From NCBI RefSeq assembly GCF_945859685.1, contig NC_079147.1, forward strand, positions 257,972,572-258,036,571: 64,000 bases of DNA, given 5' to 3'. Positions 32,367 through 44,068 of the stretch are shown here, piece by piece; position 1 is the stretch's first letter, and every line of letters begins with the position of its first letter. The notes beneath the pieces are model-generated. The model was not told where the DNA came from and did no database searches. It saw nothing but the letters and a program-made list of their open reading frames with translations. The DNA comes from Eupeodes corollae (taxonomy: Eukaryota; Arthropoda; Insecta; Diptera; Syrphidae). Both the position numbers and the translations under genes were made by a program.

Positions 32367-34920
32367 TATTAAATATATCTTTTTTCACCGCAGGAATCAA
32401 GCTCATTTCAACTCGATTCAGGTGTATAAGGTAGTGAGGCGAGCTTTAAGCGAGCTTCATCACCACATGTTAATGTAGTAGTCTACGAACAAACCCCCTT
32501 CTTTAAATGTTTATTTATGTCAAATTGTTTGGTTAAAACTTTGAATTGACCTCCAACATTTCAATTTCCAGATGTTTTCTTACCATTTCTTCTTGAAAAT
32601 TATCCATTTTAGAAGTTTTAGTTAGTTTTTTTTGTTTAACTTTTGATTTTCACTAAACTTTCTTCTATTTGTGTTTTTTTATATTCTGACAGGTCTACTT
32701 CCAGTTGTACGAATTTTTAAAAACAAAAATCTGTCTGAGTTTTCTTGGGAATTGTCTTCTATACTATTTATAGAATGCCAACAAAAACACGGGTATTGAC
32801 TTCAATCTTTTTTTGATTTCATACAAAATGTTGTTTTTAATGTTTAGTAAGACTTTAGAAAATATACATAAACAGGCCCAAGTAGAAAGTTTTCAGTGCA
32901 TATTTTAAAAGTAAAATTAATTTTTTATGATAATGTCAACGAGATAGTTGAAATATATATAAACAAACAGTCCCAAATTTTTTTGGAAAATTCTTTTGCA
33001 CAAGACAAAAATCAGTTTGAAGTTCATATCTTTGCTGGGTCGTTGAATTTTGGAGGACAACAATTATCCCAAACGTTATTTGTATACTTGAATGACGTTA
33101 GCTTGACTTTTCGTCCTAATTCCAGATACACAAGTCTCTAGGTCAAACTCATCGTTTATTAACTATCTAACAACACATATAAAAAATGTGAGCTCTCATA
33201 CACAAATTTCCTTAAGTACATATGTATATGTATACTATACCTTGAAAACTTACTTCAATGACGTTACAAGTTCTTTAAGCTTAAATACCAATATAGGATT
33301 AATCGTGTTTCTTAAAATCAATAAAAATGAATTAACACAAACCCAAATATCTCATTTTTTAAGTCGATATTCTTAAAAAAAATACACACAATCACTATAC
33401 CCACCCACTATACCCTATACGCTTTACGTATCCCCAAATCGTTGTCATTTCGAATGAGTGAGCAAATATTTTGCTTGTATTATTGTTGTGTCACACTTCT
33501 TCAAAAAAAAAAAATAAAGAAAAAATAATCATCCCTCCACCCTCTTTGATCAGACAATGAGAATGACATACCCTAAGCAAACACCCATCGAAAATGATGA
33601 AAGAAAAAAGAGGAGAAAAAAATTAAATAAAACAGAAAACACACCCCATACTTCCTTCCATCGTTAAACCTCCCGTTCCCAATAATCCCCCAAAGGTATG
33701 TATGAATGTGGGTATATGGAGTCTCAGTTCATGTTCTTACAACAACAAAAATAACTTCCATCCCAAAAACACAATTGCAAAGCGTAAATGATTACCACTT
33801 AAAGGGTACTCTGGCTGCCACCTAAAACCGATTTCTCCCCCGAAAACGGAATGGAACATATGTTTTTTTGTGCAAATTCATTTCTCTTTTGCTTTGGCTT
33901 TTCCCGGTTCTAGTCCCAGTCCCAGTCCTGGCATCGGCTTTGGCTTCGACTCTTGGCCATGGAGAATGGTGGTTTCGTTTCAGCTCCACCATGCCGCACA
34001 TATATGGAAACCTCATTCATTCATCCATCTCGTCGACACAGCCAAACCAAGCATCATCATCATCATCATCATCCCCTCTTCACACGCTCTGCTCTCCATA
34101 AAAAGACGAAGAAGCGCTTCTTTTCAAGCTCATACATATGAATGAGCCATAGAGTAAAACCGAATTTGAACAAATGAACGAACATTTGAGAGATTTGAGG
34201 GGGTGGCTGGGCCGTGGCAGATGGTTCAGCCTTCTCTTTGTGTGGTCTACCCCTTTAGACGTCTGTTTTTAGCCCTTTTTCTTGTTCTCTTACCCCCGTT
34301 AGTCGTGCAGATGCCTAAAAAAAATAATATAAAAGTGAGACTTTCAGTGTTTTGTTTTCCTTTCAATTTGTATTTTTCTCGCCCACTTATGGCAAAAACT
34401 CCACTCCGCCCTCACTTCATTTTGGAATACTATATACGGGTGAACGGGATTTTAAATTATTCACCCAAAATTCGAAGCGGCAGAAAAAGAACATTAGAGA
34501 TACAAAACCCAAGCAAATAGAACCGAATTATCTGTCTGAGTTTCTGACATGACGCACAAGACCTCTTCAGACATGGGGGAGCTTGGTATATAGACTGGAC
34601 TGAACACAGACGACGTCAGGACAGTACTTTGACTTGTATGAAAAAGTGAATATGACGTTTCAATAAAAGCTCCTTAGCTCGCTTGACGTTGTAACTTTGT
34701 AAAACGTCAATAAATTCCCAAAACTGTCAATTTCCCATAAATCCTTAATATTAACTTCTTAACTTAATCAAAAAGTTTGAATAATTTGATATTAGTAGTA
34801 CTAGTGGCGTGATAGTTAAAACACATGACTGTCATGCCAGTAGTCTTTCCTGTGCCACCTAAAATTTTGTTCACAAGTATTGAATCTTGCTAAAGATGCA
34901 TAAATCCTCCAAAATTGAAT
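32367..34920. other. Noncoding stretch, no gene recognised
   Basis: AT-rich to about 33350, then a less AT-rich segment (33350-34650) with C-rich tracts, a CCAGTCCCAGTCC run near 33917 and a (CAT)n microsatellite at 34052-34073. Open frames on both strands between 33820 and 34550 overlap and have no recognisable domain. Confidence 0.45.
34052..34073. repeat. (CAT)n microsatellite
   Basis: About seven CAT units, giving a His run in one overlapping frame; no evidence that it is translated. Confidence 0.8.
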
Positions 34921-34924
34921 CTTG

Positions 34925-37900
34925 TCATGGTAGGTAAAAATGGCGATCTCAAGGCAACCTAGCCTGAGATCCAATTGGCCCTGTATTGAGCCGTTTTGAT
35001 ACCAAAAACTCGTTTGACCTTTGATTGAAAGAGATAGATTTATAGAGAAGCTTCATATCGATTATATTAGAGCCATTTTGTCGCATTGAGAAAAAAGATT
35101 AGGTCTCTAATCTTTGTCTCAAATAGCTCATCAAGTTCGTGAATAAATGCTTTTCCAAAGTATTTCATTCTATTGTTTGCCAAAGCAGGACATTTGCAGA
35201 GGAAATGGATTATCGTTTTACTTTCTCTTTGGTCACTACAGCTACTTCTATAGGCCAATGTCCGGTACAAACCGCAATAATCCCGGCTATGTCTTGCCTT
35301 GGCCTGCACAGAAGATCGTTTGTACGGATTTTAATAGGTGGGCATATCTTCCTAGATATAATGCAGTCGGGTAAATTTCTCCACCTTCGGTTTGATTCAG
35401 TTTGGTAGATAGAAAAGATTTTACCCTTCATAGCACCAAGAGGTATTTTAACCATTTCCGCAAGTAAGCTATGAAGGGCCGATCCTTACCTGGCTAGGTC
35501 GTCAGCCCGTTCATTTCTCACGATACCGCTATGGCCCGGAACCCAGATCCGGATGACACCGAGGTTAATATTCAGGCTCGCATGCTCAACGCGACATTGC
35601 TGGACCAATTTAGATGAGGATATGACCGAGTTAATGGCTTTGACAGCTGCCTGACTGTCTGTAAAGATAGCCGCATTTCGGTTTTGGTTTGGGCTTTGTT
35701 TAAGTATCTTATATGCCTCCCTTATTGCCAGCTGTTCAGCCTGAAAAACGCTAGCAAAGTCAGGAAGCCTAAAGGATTTGGCTACATTTAGGGACTCAGA
35801 AAAGATCCCAGCACAATCTCCGTACTCCATCTTTGAGCCGTCAGTAAAGATGGTTGTGTCGAAACCTATCGACACAATTTCATTCTCCCAATCTTCTCTT
35901 GATTTGAAAATAGCCTTAAAACCCTTACTTAGGTTCAAAGTAGGAGTGCAGTAGTCAGTGTCTACCGAGAAAATATCTGAGGGAATCAATTTCGTTGTGT
36001 TGCTGTGACCATAAGGTTTTGACAGCCATCTGTTTGATTCCTTCAGCCTAATAGCGCTGCAGGAAACTATGTATTTAATAAAAAGGTCGATTGGTAGAAT
36101 ATCCAAAATAACGTTTAAGGCGTCCGTTGGGCAAGTACGCATGGCCCCTGTGGTGACCACGCAAGCTGTTCTCTGAACATTCTTTAGCTTATCAATATTA
36201 TAGGCTTTGCTAAGAGCAGGCCACCACACATTCGACCCATATGTTAAGATTGGACGTACTACGGCTGTGTACGTCCATAAAACCATCTTCGACTGAAGTC
36301 CCCACTTTTTGCCGAAAGTTTTGCTGCAGGCGTAGAAGGCAACATAGGCCTTCTTAACCTGCACTTCAATATTTAGTTTCCAGTTTAGTTTAGGGTCGAG
36401 TATAACTCCCAAATATTTTGCACTCTAAGACAATGATAGGATTTGACCGTTGAGTCGAGGTAGCGTGAAGGGCGGTACTTTAGTTTTGGTGGTAAAGAGC
36501 AACAGTTCAGTTTTACTTTGGTTAACTCCTAGTCCACAACTCGTGGCCCAACTGCTAACTTTCTTCAAAGCTGACTCCGTGATTTCACTAATCACAGCGG
36601 TGTACTTTCCTGACACCAATTTTAACGAGAATTGTATCCATGACCAGAAGCCATAGAAGAGGCAAAAGGACACCACCCTGGGGTGTTCCCCTACTCACAT
36701 GTTTTGTTGCGATTGTATTGCCTAGAGTCGCTTGAATCTTCCTACCACTGAGCATGGAAATAATCCATTCTCGAATGATGACTTCTACACCGAACTTAAC
36801 GAGCGATTCTTCTATGGATTCTGTAAGGACGTTGTTAAAAGCACCTTCTATGTCTAGGAAGGTGGCAAGAGTAAATTCTTTATAATAGATTGTTTGTTCT
36901 CCGTAAATTTGATCTTAAGATAAGCATACAGAGATCGAGAGGTCGTCCAACTAGGATTTCTCTAATACGGTAATCAAGAATGCGCTCCAAGGTTTTAAGC
37001 ACAAAATCCTTCGCGGATTTGTGACCTCGCCTACTCACTATCGGCATAAAAACTACTTTGACCTGTCTCCACGACATGGGCACATATTTGAGAAGGAGGC
37101 ATCCTTTGAAAATTTGTTCCAGCCATGGAGCTGCCACATCATGCAACCTTTGAAGCATAACTCGACAAAATATTTTCTCTGGTTATAACGGAATTGACTT
37201 GCTCCTCATGAGCTACGTTTAGCTCTGTGGTTTCAAGCGATTCGGGGTTATCTTTCTCGCAACCCGGAAAGTGCGTCTTCATCAGTACCTCAAGAGATTC
37301 GGCTGGAGAGGCTGTCCAGGTTTCATCAGGCTTTTTTAGAAATGAAGGATTACAATGTTCCTTTGATAAAACTTTGCTGAGCCTTGCGGAGTCCTTTGTG
37401 TCTTCGATTGATTGACAGTATTCTCTCCAGCCTTGTCTTTTGGCTGATGACAGGGCTTGCTTGTAAATTTTAAGAGAGTCTTTATACGGTTGGTAAAACT
37501 TATGTTTGTGGCAGATATTGAAAATTGTCCTCGTCATTTTCCTAAGATTGGACAGTTCTTTATTCCACCAAGAAGGAAGGGTTTTAAGGCTATATTTAAC
37601 TGGGCAAGAGACTCTAAAATCTTTACTTATAGAAGTTTCAAAGGTTTTCAACTTTGATTCAAGGTCTCTTATCGATTCAGTTAGATTCGGTTAGTTGCTT
37701 AGTTTGGATTTCGCAATTTGAGTGAATTTCGTCCAGTCAGTTCTTTTGGGATTTCTGTAAGGCGGAGGGTTTTTGACTCGAAATTAATTTGAAAAAGAAT
37801 CCACTTATGATCCGAAAACGAATTTAAAGAGGAAACTGTCCAGTCCAAAGTGTTTTCTTTATTAAGGGTATTATTGAAAACAGAATAAATTCATGTGATT
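34925..37900 (-). mobile_element. RNase H-type non-LTR retrotransposon relic
   Basis: Minus-strand element of the same family as 10050-12625: segments from the endonuclease end (about 37800) to the cysteine motif (about 35070) match in order. The 3' UTR reaches roughly 34925; the exact end and the target duplication are not resolved. Its 3' end lacks the TTAGG-like tail of the other RNase H-type subfamily here. Confidence 0.75.
35067..37651 (-). pseudogene. Non-LTR ORF2 relic: RT, RNase H, cysteine motif; catalytic loop deleted
   Basis: Frames in order: linker and RT start (37651-37139, with TLPSWWNKELSNLRKMTRTI), RT fingers (37158-36880, MSWRQVKVVFMPIVSRRGHK), GTPQG-VL near 36695, then VMDTILVKIG joined straight to SGKYTAVISEITESALKKV (about 36625-36560). 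The YADD segment present in the sister copy at 11.6 kb is missing, a small deletion that removes the polymerase active site. The longest frame (36412-35486, 308 codons) carries the RT thumb (LDPKLNWKLNIEV, RPILTYGSNVWWPAL) and an RNase H domain with IFTDGSKMEYGD, SVFQAEQLAIREA, IFTDSQAAVKAI and WVPGHSGIVRNERADDLAR, so all four acidic residues remain. A frameshifted cysteine motif (HFLCKCPALANNRM) ends it at 35067-35309. Confidence 0.9.
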
Positions 37901-38239
37901 TGATTTCATTAATTCAATTTCATGTTCCATCACGAGTTTTTCGCAATATAAATGTATTATTTTATCCTCCCCTTCATAGGACTAATTATGGTCTAAATGA
38001 ACCAATAACGCGTTCTCTGAACTATTTAATATAATTTATAATGAAATTGACCTCTGTATGAAAAGAAATTGTTTTAAAAAAAAATTCTTCAAATATGAAA
38101 TTGATTAATAATTTAAATTTAATCTAAAATTCCTTGTAAATATATATATATATCTTATCAGCTTTATTATTTTGTAGTAATTTTATAATCAGCAGATCTT
38201 CGACCAATTGATTAAATTAAAATAAAAAAACAGAATCGA

Positions 38240-38676
38240 GAATGATTTGCAACTTCGGTGGCGGCACCCTAATGGTATGGACAGCTTTTTCTTCAAATGG
38301 AAAGACTGAAATTGCATTCGTGCCTGAAAGGATGAACTAAGAAATGTATGCTGAGTTGTTAGAATAAGTTATGGTTGAAAGAGCTGAAGAGTTAAGCGGA
38401 GCCGACTTCATATTTCAGTTGGATAAGACTCATATCCACTTCTCCCGAAGGATGAGAGACTGGTTTGAAGAGAAGCAAATAACATTTTTCTATTGTCCGT
38501 CTAGAAGTCCCGATTTAAATCCTAGAGAGAATCTCTCGCAAACACTAGTCAGGCGTATTTATACCAACGGGCGCCAATTTAAAAGCAAATACGAAGGTGG
38601 AACTGGAAAAGCTTGTGGAATTCTTGCCAAGACTTATGATATCGGTCGTAAAAGCAAGTGGCGGCTCTTTGTTTGA
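38240..38676 (+). pseudogene. Tc1-like transposase relic
   Basis: Plus-strand frames: ICNFGGGTLMVWTAFSSNGK (start of the catalytic part, about 38242), then after two stops the frame 38371-38676 with GADFIFQLDKTHIHFSRRM (the FQQDNA-IH box, second catalytic Asp changed in context to LDKTHIH), WFEEKQITFFYCPSRSPDLN then PRENLSQTLVRRIYTNGRQF. This is the SPDLNPIEN-LW signature with I to R and the W lost. It lacks the N-terminal HTH half. A likely 3' terminus lies at 39059. Confidence 0.85.
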
Positions 38677-38884
38677 TTTAATCAATAACAATTTTATGAT
38701 CACCAACTGACCGTTGTTTTTAACAAAAACATTTGTGTATTTTTTGCTTTTTGTTAATAACTTTTATTTCATCTTGTTATAATTAAAAACATTATGTTAT
38801 TCTTAACAATTTTGAGTACATTTTCTTATTATTTCACGAAAATGCATGGCTATGTTGAATGCATACTTTTTTAATTTAGTTTTT

Positions 38885-38975
38885 TCGAAATGGTCTTCAA
38901 AATGATAACCCTTACTTTTCTTGTTCAAAAAGCTCCATTTGGACCAACCATAAACTGTCACCTGTCAAATAATTT
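38885..38975 (-). mobile_element. Terminal fragment resembling the start of the transposon at 42.02 kb
   Basis: Read on the minus strand, TTTGACAGGTGACA and GGGTTATCATTTT occur with similar spacing to GGGTTATCCATTTTTGGGTC and TTTGACAGGTGACAAACC at 42024-42082, but in reversed order of reading along this strand as checked by eye. It may be a small non-autonomous relative nested near the Tc1-like relic. Tentative. Confidence 0.3.
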
Positions 38976-39027
38976 GTTTAGGTTAGAAATATTTTACTCA
39001 AAAAAACAATAAATTCTAATTCTCTGC

Positions 39028-39061
39028 AGTGTTTTTATTTTTGGACACTCTTTTTGCTGTA
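39028..39061. repeat. Probable 3' terminal repeat of the Tc1-like element
   Basis: TTTTTGGACACTCTTTTTGC followed by TG and TA resembles a Tc1-type inverted end (inverted CAG at the tip, next to a TA target). The matching left end is not found, in line with the missing 5' half of the transposase at 38.24 kb. Confidence 0.45.
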
Positions 39062-41045
39062 GGATTGTTCATGATCATTTCTGCCCCGCTGATTGTATTA
39101 ATGATGACAAACCCTTAAACGTGAAGTTATTTTATTTGACAGTAATTTGACATTTCGGATTACAAACCATAACCATTTTAATTTATTTATTTCTTATTTT
39201 CTTTTGAGTTGCAACCTACATTTCAATGTGCAACAGTTACAGATATTTTGAGCATCATTATCTCCTTGTTTGATACGGGGTCCGTTTAACAACTTCACAC
39301 ACTTCTTGGTCTCTTCGAAGTACTTGAGAAATCATTGAGTTTCTTATTTTCTTTTTAGCTTTCACACACAAAAACACCTTTCTTCTTTATTATTTTGTCC
39401 AATTGAGTGACATCCACTTGAGGTCACACTAAAGACTAAAGACCAAACCAAGCCACAAATACCCTATTATGAAATTCATAGAAAGTACATTATATTTTGA
39501 GCTCAAAAGCAATCTTAGGAAACACCGCATTATCCACTTGAAAGGTGGAATTCCTTGGAATTACCTACTCTACTTCTTGCCCGATGTCAGTCTTCGAATA
39601 AAGTAAAAAAATATAAAAATTAATCTGACGGGACTTCAAATGCAAGTCATTGGGTATTTTTTAAGAAGTTTATTTTTTCGGACCCACGACGACGAGCGAC
39701 GCCGCCGACCATAGACGGACATTTCGACCGCAAGACCAAAGCGTAGAAGTAGATTCACAACACAAAAGGCGAAAACTATTCAAATATCTGTCAGATAAAC
39801 GTAAGAAATCGAAAAGAATAATGTGGGCCCAACACCGCCATAATAGTTCCTCTAACACCACCTGAATACTTACCTGACTTGCTCTGGTCACAGAGTTTAG
39901 GTATAACAATACTCAAAAGTGACTGACAGCCTCGTTTCATTCTTAACCCTTGTCTGTCTCTGAAGCTGACTATGTTTTGGCTCGGCTTCTCAAAGGAGTT
40001 ACTCATAAAATATATCGAGGAGGTTAAAAATAAGATACAAGAAAAATAAAAAAGAAAACATCAAGAGAACGCCTCGAAAGAGCCAGTTTTCCACATGGAT
40101 TGATCCATGGACAGCACTTAATTCTCGCTGACACCATGATTTGGTTATTTTTTTGTTCTCAGTAGTTAAGGTTGTTCCTTTGGCTTTATGGAGCAATCTC
40201 AAACACACACTGTCAGAAACGTATTTTTGCGTATACGTACACACGTGCCCTTAAGCTAATCAACACACACACCATGAGAAAGGTAAAAAGACAGAGGCGG
40301 AGGTGTTTTCTCTGAATAATCTGGGTGGAAGCATTTATCTCTGTCACTTCTTACGGATACGGATTAGCATGTGAGGAGGTTTAGGAGGTAAGGTCTGTAG
40401 AAGGCGCGCTGTGCCCATCACAATGGCGTGCAAATTCATTGTGACAGATTAGCATATAATGAGTTATAACCACCTTGAAGGCATTTGGTTGGATCTTTTA
40501 AGAAAAAAAAATAAATTATACTGCAGCGGATCTTTTAAAAGTCTGATGTGAGCCGTTTTCGTTCTTTTTAAAAAAAAAAGCTCTATAGGTAGGTTAACAC
40601 TTTAACAAGGAGAATAAGGAGGAATGTTCAAAAGATTTTTGAATGAAGATTCCGAGATAAGATCATCGCATAGAATCAGCTTAGACAGAATGGTAAAAAG
40701 ATGATTATTGCAAAAAATTACTAAGATTTTTTCTTGACTTGAACTTTTTAGCTTCCACATAAATTGTTTGTGTCTTCTAAAAATTTCAAAAAAAATGCTG
40801 ATTGTTGATTCATGGTTGTTTTAAACGTTTATGCGATTTTGAATCTAAAGACCACCAGCTAAAATGACGTAATTTTTGATTTTTAAAAGATTCAAAGGCA
40901 TTTTTTGTTTAATCTATGATTTCTGAATCTAGATTTTATAGGAAATTTTTCAAGAAGTTGGTGATATGTTCGTTAAGACGAAGAATATTTCATTTAAGAA
41001 ATGACTCATGTTTTGTAAAGTCTTGGGAAAATAACAATAAAAATA
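39062..41045. other. Noncoding stretch, no gene recognised
   Basis: No domain-bearing frame. 39660-40450 is less AT-rich (GACGACGAGCGACGCCGCCG at about 39689) and could hold a distal exon or regulatory DNA, but its overlapping frames give no supporting motif. Confidence 0.45.
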
Positions 41046-41046
41046 A

Positions 41047-41270
41047 AGAAGCTGGGATGCCACCAACATTGATAACTTCCTAGTCATACCCGTCTGTAAA
41101 TATTTCTAAAAATCCTGCAAAACATAAATACTAACATTTTGTGTAAGATGTTAAAAAGGTTAAGTAGTTTGAAGCCAATGTTGATAAGATATTTGAGCCA
41201 AAAATCAATTTCTACCAACTTTTAGAAGTACTTTTCTTAAGGTTTTTATTTTTGTAAAATAATTCTAAAG
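41047..41270. repeat. Left-end fragment of the satellite-bearing family
   Basis: GAAGCTGGGATGCCACCAAC followed by ATTGATAACTTCCTAGTCAT is the left terminal motif as in copy B, followed by roughly one unit (GAAGCCAATGTTGATAAG, ATATTTGAGCCAAAAATCAA, TTTCTACCAACTTTTAGAAG). The rest of the element is absent. Confidence 0.6.
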
Positions 41271-41387
41271 CACATACGATATTTGATAGTTTTTGTCTAT
41301 TAATAAATACTTCGAAAATTGAAAAATACCATGAAATGCATGTCGCCACCTAAAACCTTTACACATTTCAAGAACATACAAAATAAC

Positions 41388-41459
41388 TTCCCATACCGGG
41401 AATCGAACCCGGGCCTTCTGGGTGAAAGCCAGATATCCTAGCCACTAGACCATATGGGA
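41388..41459 (-). tRNA. tRNA-Glu (anticodon TTC)
   Basis: Complete 72-base minus-strand cloverleaf with acceptor TCCCATA/TATGGGA, anticodon TTC and a fully paired CCGGG/CCCGG T-stem. A short TTTT terminator (minus strand, 41380-41383) follows. Apparently identical to the copies at 9020 and 48447; the flanks differ. Confidence 0.95.
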
Positions 41460-42021
41460 TATATTTGATGTTAAAAACTAAATTCTTAATGGAAAAATAT
41501 TCCATTAGAACTAAGTCTTAGGCAAATACCCAAAATAAGTTTAAAAAAACACTTGTCTATTTACGTGGTATTTTAAATTATTTAGTATTAAGAGTTATCT
41601 TGTTTAGATATAGGACTTTATCACTGTAAACACAGCTTTTAGCTTAAATGACCAAACTGTTAAGAAAATGCTTTTTTAAGCGAAATAATAACAAAAGGCT
41701 AACAAATAAGTGAAATGTTGTTCGTATTTCATTAAGCATTTTGGACTAAAGAACTTTGTCAGAAGAAGATGGGAAAATCCTAATGTGGTTGTTTTATTGT
41801 ATGATTTTGATTTGTTGCGGAAGTGCCAGTGATGTGATTTGGTCTTGTTTTCGACTGCTATATTGGACTGCTGCTCGTTTAAAAACGGAATTGTCAAAAA
41901 ATATCGCGGTGAAGAAATGTTTACATATAGGTGCAAGTCAATGAATTCCAAAACATAATTTTTAAAACCAATATGAACATTTCTGGGATATATTCATTAA
42001 CAATTTTTAACATTATAAAAT

Positions 42022-42900
42022 AACGGGTTATCCATTTTTGGGTCTAAAAACTAAAAGGCTAGAATTTGACAGGTGACAAACCAAGTTGTCAACCAATTTT
42101 TTTTTCGCTTAACTATCGCACAATGCATACAAATTATGATTCTGCTACAGCCACATATCGTGCTTTAAGAAGAGATTTTGGTTTATAAAATCGTCTAACT
42201 ACGCAATCCTTTGGCACCATTGTAAAAAACTATGACACAACTGAAACCAGCTGACCATTCACAACGCCGCCGCGTCGTAGATGCGTCGAATAGGTGCTTA
42301 AACAACAGGCGATGGGCGGCGATTATTCGAACTAAATTTTCTTCAGCGACGAAGCATATTTCTCAATAAACAAAATTGTTGTATAATGGGGTTTTGAAAT
42401 CTTCAAATTGTTGAATAGAGGCCATTTTATCCACAAAAAGTCAGTGTTTTGTGCTCACTTTGGTCCGAAGGTGTGAATGGATCTTACTTCTTCGAAAACG
42501 TCAAATGGGAGCGTTACGGTCATATGATAACTGATTTTTTCGTTCCTGCTATTGAATTATACGACTTGGAAAATATGTGGTTTCAACGACTGTGCCACAT
42601 GCCACACAACTTTAGCGAATATGGCTTTATTGCAAGAGATTTTTCATGGCCGCTTAAATTCTTGCCGTAATGCTATCAACTGGCACCCATGATCATGCGA
42701 TTTGACACCGCTGGACTTCTTTTGTGAAGCTTCGCATAAGATCGTCTTTATGCAGATACATTTTTAGCTCTTGAGCACTTAAAAACCAACATTCGTCAAG
42801 TTATGGCTGAGATACCACTTAATAAGTGTCGAAAAGTGGTCGAAAATTACCTCAAAAGAATCGATGATTGCAACAATTTGCGTGGTGGTAATTTAAAAGA
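42022..42900 (+). pseudogene. Tc1/mariner-superfamily transposase relic (first of two)
   Basis: A likely terminal region begins near 42024 (GGGTTATCCATTTTTGGGTC). The N-terminal helix-turn-helix region reads MHTNYDSATATYRALRRDFG (about 42123), then FSSDEAYFS... (first catalytic Asp, near 42330-42365), SYFFENVKWERYGHMITDFF then VPAIELYDLENMWFQ (42449-42600). The second Asp box (QDGA) is replaced by a frameshift, but CATCHTT-like and SCDLTPLDFF follow in another frame (about 42592-42725). The C-terminus is HLKTNIRQVMAEIPLNKCRK then VVENYLKRIDDCNNLRGGNL (42780-42895). This is the insect group often annotated with a DUF4817 N-terminus. Several frameshifts. Confidence 0.8.
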
Positions 42901-42934
42901 AAATTTGTATCAGCCAGTATTAATGATGACCATC

Positions 42935-43616
42935 AATTATCGATTCGTTGCTGTTCGCAGCAATTGGTTCTTTGTAACTCAACAACGTGGAAAATGTTGC
43001 GGAAGTGCGGGTGTGTTGCCTTTCAAAATACAACTGGTACATGAATTGAAGCCGAATGATCTACTGCACCGTAAAATGTTTGGTGAATTAGCTCGGCTGG
43101 CCGAAGATTCGACAAATTGTGTTCAGCGACGAAGCTCATTTTTTGCTGAATGTGTACGTTAGTAAGAAAAATTGTCGATTTTAGAGTGAACATCAGCCAG
43201 AATCATTGCAAGAGCAACTAATTTATCCAGAAAAAGTCACAGCTTGGTACCGTTTATAAGCTGGTGGCGTTAGTGGACCGAACTTCTTAAACATGTATGC
43301 GAATCGTGCCACGTGCCACACAGCACTCGCAACAATGGACTTATTGAGAACCGAGTTCGGAGAACATTTCATTGTACGTTCGCGACCGGCCAATGGGCCG
43401 CCTAGATCGTGCAATTTAACGCCTTTAGACTTTTTTTAATGGCTATGTTAAAGCCCATGTCTATACAGACAAGCCTGCTTCAGACGCATTGGAAGACAAC
43501 ATTGACGCATTTATTCATGAGATACCGGCCGAAATGTTGAAAAGAGTATGCCAAAATTGGATTAAGCATATGGACCATTTGAGGCGCAGTCAAGGCCAAC
43601 ATTTATTGAACTATTG
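42935..43616 (+). pseudogene. Tc1/mariner-superfamily transposase relic (second, related family)
   Basis: Starting in the same frame as the first relic's end, LPFKIQLVHELKPNDLLHRK (about 43018), then FSDEAHF in a shifted frame (about 43118-43145), W-GGV-GP-F, CATCHTALATM in a shifted frame (about 43306-43340), and SCNLTPLDFF-NGYVKAHVYT (about 43409-43470). The C-terminus is DALEDNIDAFIHEIPAEMLK then RVCQNWIKHMDHLRRSQGQH, ending LLNY at a stop near 43616. It is homologous to but clearly different from the relic just upstream. The HTH half is missing, so it probably inserted into, or recombined with, the first element. Confidence 0.8.
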
Positions 43617-44020
43617 AAATTGGATAATAAGTTCTTAAAATCAAGTAATAATGGTTTCATGGGGGTACCCTTTTGGATTAATACAATAATAATTTTGTGT
43701 ATTGAAAGAAGCCAAAGAAACAAATTTTTAGAGAAAATTAAAAAAATATATCGGTTTGCTTTTGAGAAAATTCGGTTTTTGACCAAAAAATTTTGTATGA
43801 AGACTACTGTTACTTTTAGTCATTAAAAATTAAAAAAGGCCTAACGGAAATCGGCTCAAAACCTTAAAATTTAAAGTTAATTGGTCTAATAGTTTTTGTT
43901 GTAGTGAAAGACAGACGGACGGATGGACTTTTTTCAACTTCTCTACTAACCTTATGTCATACTTGATTTAAATTTCGAGATTCAATTTTTTTATAAAAGC
44001 AAAATATTCCTATATGTCGC
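43617..44020 (+). repeat. 3' noncoding region of the second transposase element
   Basis: It directly follows the transposase stop and matches 45690-46065 in order: ATAATGGTT-ATGGG, AGAAGCCAAAGAAACAA, GAAAATTAAAAAAATAT, TGAGAAAATTCG, TTTTTGACCAAAAAA, AATCGGCTCAAA, ACTTCT-TACTAAC-TTATGTCAT. It has GACAGACGGACGGATGGAC at about 43911. Confidence 0.65.
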
Positions 44021-44068
44021 AATAAGATGCAGTAGGTAAGGTCTTTGGCATTAAGGGTAGTAATTTTT

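Noticed and set aside
31981..32434. Two repeated open frames starting MFSIGEQINLF
   Set aside because: They are a by-product of the 232-bp tandem duplication; no recognisable domain and no reason to think they are translated.
32418..32470. Possible hairpin around GAGGCGAGCTTTAAGCGAGC
   Set aside because: On checking, GCGAGCTT is a direct repeat rather than an inverted one; only short outer bases can pair.
33822..34145. Cluster of overlapping open frames on both strands with Pro/Ser/His-rich products
   Set aside because: The frames overlap in several phases, arise from C-rich and (CAT)n sequence and show no domain; chance frames in a less AT-rich stretch.
42803..43162. A single 119-codon protein starting MAEIPLNKCRK
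   Set aside because: It is a chance in-frame fusion of the first transposase's C-terminus with the inner part of the second; not one gene.
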